From NCBI GenBank assembly GCA_030430575.1, contig JAUIKF010000071.1:1-36960 (forward strand): a stretch of DNA of 36,960 nucleotides, read 5' to 3'. Positions 32,156 through 36,960 of the stretch are shown here, piece after piece (positions within the stretch are counted from its first letter, which is position 1; the number at the start of each line of letters is the position of its first letter). This DNA comes from Bacteroidia bacterium (GTDB taxonomy: Bacteria > Bacteroidota > Bacteroidia > J057). Under the pieces are notes generated by a model. The model worked only from the letters and a program-made list of their open reading frames with translations. It searched no databases and was not told the origin of the DNA. A program made the position numbers and the translations under genes.

Positions 32156-32629
32156 TCATTTTCTCAAAGCAATACACTCTATTTCCAGCAATGCCCCAAG
32201 CGCCAAATCTGCTACAGCAACCGTAGAACGAGCAGGCTTATGATCCCCAAATACCTTCCTATACACAGCATTCATGGCCTGAAAGTCATTGATGTCAGCT
32301 AGGAAAACCGTTGTTTTCATGACATGGTCGAGGTCTGAGCCTGACGCTAACAATACCGCTTCCAGGTTCTTGAGCACCCGTTCCGTTTGAACAGTGATAT
32401 CTCCTTCCACAAGCTTTCGCGTAGCTGGATCCAAGGCGATCTGTCCTGCACAGAAGACCATATCACCTACCACCTGGGCCTGGGAATAAGGTCCTACAGC
32501 CTTAGGGGCTTGATCCGTGTGGATGGTTTCGAGTTCTTTGACTGGCTCAGGAGCCGCCTGCGGCTCGGCCTGAGGGCTGCATGCAGCGAGGAGAAGGAGA
32601 ATTCCAAGGAGAGGAAAAATGGTTTTCAT
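32156..32629 (-). CDS. RidA-family protein with a lipoprotein signal
   Basis: RidA proteins (YjgF/YER057c/UK114) hydrolyse reactive enamines and imines, usually in the cytoplasm. The 157-residue sequence has the family's core: VGPYSQAQVVGDMVFCAGQI, VLKNLEAVL, KTTVFLADINDF and the signature PARSTVAVADLALGALLEIE with the substrate-binding Arg134. Unusually, it begins with a lipoprotein signal peptide (MKTIFPLLGILLLLAACS, Cys17) and a proline/alanine linker. The protein should therefore be anchored in the envelope, facing the periplasm or outside. The upstream spacer holds the palindromic array G2. No amino-acid metabolism gene is adjacent. Confidence 0.9.
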   Translation of the reverse strand: MKTIFPLLGILLLLAACSPQAEPQAAPEPVKELETIHTDQAPKAVGPYSQAQVVGDMVFCAGQIALDPATRKLVEGDITVQTERVLKNLEAVLLASGSDLDHVMKTTVFLADINDFQAMNAVYRKVFGDHKPARSTVAVADLALGALLEIECIALRK

Positions 32630-32681
32630 GTGGAGGAAGTTTTGGGTGTATCATATTTTAGTCCTAATAGAATACTGTTTA

Positions 32682-32780
32682 CACTTTGGGCTATATTTTG
32701 AACCATATAAGACACTTAAGGGCATTTAAGATCAAAATAGGCCACTTTCTTATATGTTCTTATATGCCTTATATGGTTTA
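32682..32780. repeat. CATATAAG palindromic array G2, second copy of the ParA-linked array
   Basis: It aligns with 29530-29617 over its whole length, from CACTTTG to CTTATATGGTTTA, in the same orientation. There are scattered substitutions and one extra TTCTTATATG unit. It lies upstream of the RidA-like lipoprotein gene, with no partition gene beside it. Confidence 0.8.
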
Positions 32781-32822
32781 TATCTAGACGGCTTTTTGCG
32801 CAGACTAAAGTTTAAAAAATAA

Positions 32823-32910
32823 AATCTGTGGGAATCTGAGTAATCTGTGGTTATTCTTCTTTTCGCCCTCAACTGTCGAACAATCGAACACTCAGACATT
32901 CGGACATTGC
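32823..32910. repeat. AATCTGTG repeats and CAGACATTCGGACA family copy C
   Basis: Bases 32823-32850 hold three variants of AATCTGTGG / AATCTGAG. Bases 32876-32910 hold CGAACAATCGAACACTCAGACATTCGGACATTGCC (split here: CGAACAATCGAACACTC, AGACATTCGGACATTGCC), which ends at the stop codon of the oxygenase gene. The second part belongs to the family at 3477-3548 and 16051-16092. Confidence 0.65.
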
Positions 32911-32911
32911 C

Positions 32912-33874
32912 TTACTTCTTCAACCCGATCTCGCGCAAGCGCTCATCGAGGTATTCGCCAGCTGTCATATCGCTGTACACTTTGGGATGCTGTGCATCGA
33001 TACAGCCTTCCAGACACGTCAGGTCCATGTCCGAACGCGGATGCAGGAAAAACGGCATAGAATACCGAGGCTTGTGCAGTTCCTCACGCGGGGGATTGAC
33101 GACACGGTGAGTCGTGGACTTCAGACGGTTGTTGGTGAGGCGCTGGAGCATGTCCCCTACGTTGATGACGATCTCGTCAGCTTCTGGGGCAGCGGCCACC
33201 CATTCCTTATCCGAATTGAGGACTTGCAGACCATCGGCGCTGGCGCCAATCAGGAGGGTGATGAGGTTGATATCCTCATGTTCTGCAGCACGTACCGCAC
33301 CATCGGGCACCTGACTGGGATTCTCAATTCCGTAATAATGGATCGGGCGCAAGATGCTATTGCCGTTGTGAATTTTGTCGTCAAAATAGCTGACAGGAAG
33401 CCCCAGGTACTCGGCGATTGCCCGCAGCAAATAGCGTCCTGAGCCTTCCAATGATTGGTAGACACGGGTACCAAATTTCTCTACTTCGGGAACTTCGTTG
33501 ACCCAGATATTGTCTGGATATTCAGCCTGAATAGGGTCGTTGTCTTCGACGATCTGGCCCACGTGGAAAAACTCCTTGAGGTCACCGACCTTGCTGCCTT
33601 TGGCGTGTTCACGCCCTTTGGAGATATAGCCGCGCTGCCCTGCGATCTCAGGGTCTTCGTACTGGCGCTTGACAGGGTCTGGCAATGCAAAGAAGCGCTG
33701 AAAGGCGTCATAAGCACCGTCTATGTCTGATTGAGGCACACCGTGGTTTTTGACGATGGCAAATCCGATTCTAGAAAAGGAGTCGCCCAAGGTCTGGACA
33801 AAGGCTTGTTTTTGGGCGGCATCTCCGTGAATATAATTGTGGAGGTCTACTTTGGGGATGTGTTTTAGGCTCAT
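32912..33874 (-). CDS. 2-oxoglutarate/Fe(II)-dependent oxygenase, isopenicillin N synthase-like
   Basis: The start is the ATG at 33874 (MSLKHIPKVDLHNY), giving 320 residues. The open frame runs further upstream but through the repeat D3. The N-terminal DIOX_N region (GFAIVKNHGVPQSDIDGAYDAFQRFF, GYISKGREH) and the C-terminal jelly-roll are complete. Iron ligands are His199 and Asp201 (EHEDINLITLL) and His256 (STTHRVVNPP), and the 2-oxoglutarate-binding pair is Arg270-x-Ser272 (RYSMPFF). Members hydroxylate, desaturate or cyclise small molecules, and bacterial relatives are mostly unassigned. There is no biosynthetic cluster around it, so the substrate cannot be guessed. Confidence 0.9.
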   Translation of the reverse strand: MSLKHIPKVDLHNYIHGDAAQKQAFVQTLGDSFSRIGFAIVKNHGVPQSDIDGAYDAFQRFFALPDPVKRQYEDPEIAGQRGYISKGREHAKGSKVGDLKEFFHVGQIVEDNDPIQAEYPDNIWVNEVPEVEKFGTRVYQSLEGSGRYLLRAIAEYLGLPVSYFDDKIHNGNSILRPIHYYGIENPSQVPDGAVRAAEHEDINLITLLIGASADGLQVLNSDKEWVAAAPEADEIVINVGDMLQRLTNNRLKSTTHRVVNPPREELHKPRYSMPFFLHPRSDMDLTCLEGCIDAQHPKVYSDMTAGEYLDERLREIGLKK

Positions 33875-33880
33875 GTATTT

Positions 33881-33930
33881 AGGATAATGATAGAATGATT
33901 GTATGAGAGAATGAGAGAATGAGAGAGTTA
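33881..33930. repeat. Word-like repeat, CATTCTATC family, inverted (copy D3)
   Basis: GATAATGATAGAATGATTG followed by three ATGAGAGA units is the complement of the CATTCTATC / CATTCTCTC words at 6771-6820 and 30744-30840. It begins six bases upstream of the oxygenase ATG, in the spacer between divergent genes. The remaining 145 bases up to 34075 are AT-rich with no recognisable promoter pair. Confidence 0.7.
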
Positions 33931-34075
33931 TTTTTGTTAATATTATGGAGGGAAAGAGGGATAAAGGGTAAGCCCATTTTTTCAAATTCTCTTCCTCTTA
34001 CTCGCTTTTTGCTGTTCCCTCCTCTTTTATCAAAAAAACGCTCAAATATCGGGGAAATCAGCTAATTTGCCAAGC

Positions 34076-35557
34076 ATGTCCATCTTGAAGAAACTTGCAG
34101 GCGAAACCGCCATTTATGGCATTAGCTCTATCATCGGGCGATTGCTCAACCTCATCCTTACGCCATTTTTCACCAATATTTTCGAAAAAACAGGCCAAGG
34201 AAGCTTCCTATATGGGATACTTAGCTATTTCTATGCGTATATCGCTTTTGCCAATGTCTTCCTGACATTTGGTATGGAAACGGCCTTCTTCCGTTTTTCG
34301 GAAGACCATAAAGACGCTAAGCGCGTCTACAACCAAGCTTTTTTCTGGGTGTGGGGCCTAGCCCTCTCTGTGATGCTGTTGGGCATTTTATTCCACGAAC
34401 CTCTGGCCAGCCTCACCGAATACGGAGATCGATCGAATTTGGTCCTGATGACCATCATCATCATCTGCATAGATGCGATGGCGGCCCTTCCCATGGCGAA
34501 GCTTCGCCATGAAGGCCGTGCGAAGCGCTTTGCCATTATCAATCTCATCAACATTGGCATTTCGCTCCTCGCAAACGTCATCTTCCTCGCCATTCTTGAC
34601 AAAGGCATCGAATATATTTTTGTATCCAATATCATCGCCTCCACGGTCCGTTTGGGACTTGCCTTGCCTACAGGTCTTCCTGACGGTTTCCGAATCGATC
34701 GGAAGGAGTTGTGGGCAATGGGAAATTATGGACTTTTTATTATGATTGCTGGCCTTGCGGGTATGATGAATGAAACGCTGGACCGCATTCTGATTCCCGA
34801 ATTGTGGGTCGATGGGACGATCTTTAATGGCATAGCAAGAACTGGAGAAGAGCTGAATGGCATGTATGCGGGTTGTTATAAACTATCTATGTTCATCGCT
34901 TTGGCAACGCAGGCATTTCGCTATGCGGCGGAGCCATTTTTCTTCAAACAGGCCAAAGACAAAAATTCTCCAGAGACCTTTGCCAAGGTATTTCACTACT
35001 TCCTTCTCCTAACGCTGGCGGCTTTTCTTTTTGTCAGCTCCTTCTCTCAAGAAATTGTAGGATTTAACTTCTTCGGAATTTTTGGCCCAGAGGTGACTTT
35101 CATCCCAGAATCCTACTGGGAGGCCTTGACGGTTGTACCGATTTTGCTTTTGGCCTACGTCTTCTCCGCCGCCTACATCAATCTCTCGATTTGGTTCAAA
35201 ATCACCAAGCAGACGCGCTTCGCCTTGCTATTTGCAGGGGCAGGTGCCTTGGTGACGGTCGTCATCAATGTACTTACGATTCCCCGTTTTGGCTATGTAG
35301 GCAGTGCCTGGGCGACCTTGGCGTGTTATAGTGTAATGTGCTTTTTGTGCTATACTGTAGGGCAAAAATACTATCCCATCCCCTACCGCGTGCAGCGATT
35401 ATTTATATATGCGCTTGTGTTCCTTGGTGCATTTGCTATTAACCTCCAGATCGGCCCTACCAATGGCTTTTTCCTTGCATTCTTGTCCAAATTTTTGGTA
35501 TGTGGCGCAGCAGTAGGGGCGGTTTATGTGGGGGAGAAATATTATGGGGTGTTTTAA
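34076..35557 (+). CDS. Oligosaccharide flippase / polysaccharide biosynthesis transporter (MOP superfamily)
   Basis: The ATG at 34076 gives 493 residues starting MSILKKLAGETAIYGISSII. A TTG three codons earlier is an alternative start. The protein has 12-14 membrane segments and the typical opening of Wzx/RfbX-type flippases (GETAIYGISSIIGRLLNLIL, then YGILSYFYAYIAFANVFLTFGMETAFFRF). The middle contains YKLSMFIALATQAFRYAAEPFFF, common to Bacteroidota members. Such proteins flip lipid-linked saccharides across the inner membrane. No glycosyltransferase is adjacent, so this is not within a capsule cluster. The next gene follows after 93 bases on the same strand. Confidence 0.88.
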   Translation: MSILKKLAGETAIYGISSIIGRLLNLILTPFFTNIFEKTGQGSFLYGILSYFYAYIAFANVFLTFGMETAFFRFSEDHKDAKRVYNQAFFWVWGLALSVMLLGILFHEPLASLTEYGDRSNLVLMTIIIICIDAMAALPMAKLRHEGRAKRFAIINLINIGISLLANVIFLAILDKGIEYIFVSNIIASTVRLGLALPTGLPDGFRIDRKELWAMGNYGLFIMIAGLAGMMNETLDRILIPELWVDGTIFNGIARTGEELNGMYAGCYKLSMFIALATQAFRYAAEPFFFKQAKDKNSPETFAKVFHYFLLLTLAAFLFVSSFSQEIVGFNFFGIFGPEVTFIPESYWEALTVVPILLLAYVFSAAYINLSIWFKITKQTRFALLFAGAGALVTVVINVLTIPRFGYVGSAWATLACYSVMCFLCYTVGQKYYPIPYRVQRLFIYALVFLGAFAINLQIGPTNGFFLAFLSKFLVCGAAVGAVYVGEKYYGVF

Positions 35558-35560
35558 GAA

Positions 35561-35641
35561 AAATTCAAGTTCAAACTCAAGTACAAGTTCAAAAATAGTT
35601 TTAGATTGAGATTGAATTTGAGTTTGAATTTGTGCTTGAAC
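35561..35641. repeat. Word-like palindrome, TTGAGTTTGAATTTG family (copy F2)
   Basis: The left arm ATTCAAGTTCAAACTCAAGTACAAGTTCAA (split: ATTCAAGTTCAAACTC, AAGTACAAGTTCAA) is complementary, with variations, to the right arm ATTGAGATTGAATTTGAG, TTTGAATTTGTGCTTGAA. It fills the spacer between the flippase and methyltransferase genes and matches copy F1 at 7801-7818 plus 8050-8134. Confidence 0.8.
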
Positions 35642-35650
35642 TTTATCCTA

Positions 35651-36328
35651 ATGTCCAACGCCAATCGCTACTACCTCCTCCCCGCCGCGGCCTACGTCCG
35701 CGGGATGACCGCAGGCCAAGGGCCATTGTACGACTTGCCGCTGGCGAGTCTATCGGTGGAACAATGCGATGCCTTATTTGAAATCGGCAAGGCTCATGAG
35801 CTAAAGTTACATCGATTCAAGCGTACCATGGACTTGCCTCGTGTGCAAAAAGTCCTTGGCCTACTACGTGGCCTTCAGCCCCAGAATTTGCTAGATATTG
35901 GCACAGGTAGGGGCGTATTTTTGTGGCCCTTGCTGGACACCTTTCCTGACTTGTCAGTGCAATGTGTGGACATCTTGCCCCATCGTGTGGAAGGTCTGGA
36001 GGCAGTTGTAAATGGCGGACTGGCGCGCCTCAGCGCTGATTTGCAGGACGTAACGGCCTTGCCGTTTGGGGATAAGCAATTTGACGTAGTCACGTTTTTG
36101 GAGACGCTGGAACACATTCCAGCGACGGAACGGGCCATCCAAGAGGTCTGCCGTGTGGCACAGCGTGGCGTGATCATTTCGGTCCCCTCAAAACCCGATG
36201 AGAACCCTGAGCATATTCACTTATTTGATCAGGGAATGATTCGCGGGCTATTTGCGCAGGCAGGGGTGATGAAGGTGAAATTTCACTTTGTGCTGAATCA
36301 TTTGGTCGCCTTGGGGTTTATTGGATGA
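35651..36328 (+). CDS. SAM-dependent class I methyltransferase
   Basis: The start is the ATG at 35651 (MSNANRYYLLPAAAYVRGM). The in-frame extension upstream (RLNLSLNLCLNF) is translated from repeat F2. The 225-residue protein has motif I LLDIGTGRGVFLWPLL, an acidic residue after motif II (VQCVDILPHRV), a DVTALPFGDKQFDVVTFLETLEHI stretch typical of Methyltransf_11, and GVIISVPSKPDENPEHIHLF near the end. The methyl acceptor is unknown. It follows the flippase on the same strand. Its stop overlaps the last 11 bases of the convergent higA gene. Confidence 0.88.
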   Translation: MSNANRYYLLPAAAYVRGMTAGQGPLYDLPLASLSVEQCDALFEIGKAHELKLHRFKRTMDLPRVQKVLGLLRGLQPQNLLDIGTGRGVFLWPLLDTFPDLSVQCVDILPHRVEGLEAVVNGGLARLSADLQDVTALPFGDKQFDVVTFLETLEHIPATERAIQEVCRVAQRGVIISVPSKPDENPEHIHLFDQGMIRGLFAQAGVMKVKFHFVLNHLVALGFIG

Positions 36329-36614
36329 TTTCCTTTCTTTCAATTTCCAACAATTCTTGATGGATCACCTGTTTTTCAGCTTCTAGGTCATAATCATTTT
36401 GGAGATTAAGCCAGAATTGTGCACTCGTACCAAAGTATTTACTCAGCCTCAATGCGGTGTCAGCAGTTATCCGCCTACGGCCATGGATGATTTCAGAGGT
36501 TCGCGTCTGAGGTATCTTCAGGTCCTTTGAAAGCCGATAGGCAGTGATTCCTAGTGGAATAAGGAATTCCTCTTTTAAGACTTCTCCTGGGTGTATATTG
36601 GGTAGTTTTTTCAT
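36318..36614 (-). CDS. higA: HigA-type antitoxin (HTH, addiction module family), toxin partner not seen
   Basis: The 98-residue protein starts MKKLPNIHPGEVLKEEFLIP and contains the HTH LTAYRLSKDL-like segment GITAYRLSKDLKIPQTRTSEII, then GRRRITADTALRLSKYFGTSAQFWLNLQNDYDL, the recognisable HigA signature. HigA represses its operon and neutralises the HigB mRNA-cleaving toxin. In most loci higB lies directly upstream of higA. Here the 345 bases upstream on the - strand carry no HigB-like frame, only AT-rich sequence and hairpins. The gene is therefore an orphan antitoxin, or the toxin has been lost or lies elsewhere. Its 3' end overlaps the convergent methyltransferase gene by 11 bases. Confidence 0.88.
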   Translation of the reverse strand: MKKLPNIHPGEVLKEEFLIPLGITAYRLSKDLKIPQTRTSEIIHGRRRITADTALRLSKYFGTSAQFWLNLQNDYDLEAEKQVIHQELLEIERKEIIQ

Positions 36615-36830
36615 TTTGATTAAAATAACACATATTACCTATATTAAAATAAATTTATGGATAGCAATAGTTAATGTTATTATAAACCCTATAAGTCGAA
36701 GGGGTGAGGGTATTTTGAATGTTATAATACATAGTTTAAAGTACGAACTAACAAGCCAAGAAAAAAATAAAAATATTGCTGTTGGAATGAAGTGGAATAA
36801 AAGTCCTGTAAATAAATAATAAGGTGATAA
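36615..36830. other. AT-rich spacer upstream of higA, no credible gene
   Basis: The composition is markedly AT-rich (long runs of A, T and TTAAAATAA) compared with the rest of the window. A short open frame on the + strand reads a lysine/asparagine/isoleucine-rich sequence without recognisable domains and probably is not a gene. The site where HigB would be expected is empty. The promoter and operator of higA should lie in the first 60 bases, but no clear palindrome was identified. Confidence 0.5.
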
Positions 36831-36844
36831 AAGGTAACTATTCA

Positions 36845-36922
36845 GCAGGCCTAAGGCCTGCGATTTGATTTATCGCGTTCTGGTCAACAAAGACCTCATT
36901 GAGGGCATTGAATGCCCTTTTT
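36845..36922 (+). terminator. Two hairpins at the window end, the second with a T tract
   Basis: GCAGGCC (36845-36851) pairs perfectly with GGCCTGC (36855-36861) around TAA. Further on GGGCA (36903-36907) pairs with TGCCC (36913-36917) and is followed by T5. They have the look of a dispersed palindromic repeat with terminator character, but no + strand gene ends just upstream. Sequence past 36960 would be needed to define the unit. Confidence 0.4.
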
Positions 36923-36960
36923 CCCTGCTTTCTAGCCGAGAGGATATATGATCTTATTCT

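Noticed and set aside
36544-36819. 91-residue + strand frame opposite and upstream of higA
   Set aside because: It has biased AT-rich codon content, overlaps higA antisense and has no recognisable domain. It was also considered as a HigB remnant, but its orientation and sequence do not fit.
111-36846. 13-mer GTAACTATTCAGC present inverted at both ends of the window (111-123 and 36834-36846)
   Set aside because: In 37 kb on both strands a number of 13-mer coincidences are expected by chance, and the flanking bases do not extend the match, so it is not evidence of a bordered island.

Overview
The window looks like chromosomal DNA of a member of the Bacteroidota, most likely the Saprospiria/Lewinella side. 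This is an inference from four things: three secreted proteins ending in a type IX secretion (T9SS) sorting domain, several cysteine-anchored lipoproteins, the Bacteroidota promoter form TTTG-N19-TAnnTTTG upstream of lpdA, and weak Shine-Dalgarno signals. No rRNA, tRNA, CRISPR array, phage module or transposase gene was seen.

Layout. 1-2400: end of an unknown + strand gene and a T9SS-exported vanadium haloperoxidase/PAP2 protein on the - strand. 2490-7710: a small CxxC protein, then a - strand run of DinB-like protein, DUF389 membrane protein, dihydrolipoyl dehydrogenase and a lipoprotein. 7710-9972: a 490-bp spacer carrying a mobile palindrome, then a secreted SBBP/T9SS protein. 10048-16476: - strand envelope genes (SIMPL, a 1511-residue TamB, DUF423). 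16626-18921: radA and a dinD whose 3' end is replaced by a palindromic element. 19150-22490: two unrecognised genes and polyphosphate kinase ppk1. 22587-28504: a metallophosphoesterase/BamA-barrel fusion and a CHRD/T9SS protein. 28699-30092: a ParA ATPase followed by a ribbon-helix-helix protein. 30214-33874: - strand META lipoprotein, rhomboid, 58-residue basic protein, RidA-like lipoprotein and a 2OG-Fe(II) oxygenase. 34076-36614: flippase, methyltransferase and a HigA antitoxin without a visible toxin. The last 345 bases are AT-rich with hairpins.

Most coding content is housekeeping or envelope biology. The unusual part is between the genes. Nearly every spacer is filled with one of several families of short, variable, word-like repeats that form imperfect palindromes (TCTATCATTC, TAGAACTTAGAAC, TTGAGTTTGAATTTG, CAGACATTCGGACA and CATATAAG types). 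Most lie directly after stop codons. On top of these sit longer palindromic, MITE-like elements. Two have matching terminal inverted repeats flanked by direct repeats, and one of those has landed inside a word array. A relative truncates dinD, and a repeat covers the start of the phosphoesterase-BamA gene.

The best candidate for an undescribed functional system is the ParA plus ribbon-helix-helix pair. The partner has three copies of a K-x-F-L helix motif between basic linkers, and the space between the two genes holds a palindromic array of CATATAAG units that could be its DNA site. A second copy of that array 3.1 kb away, beside an unrelated gene, argues that it may instead be an ordinary dispersed repeat.
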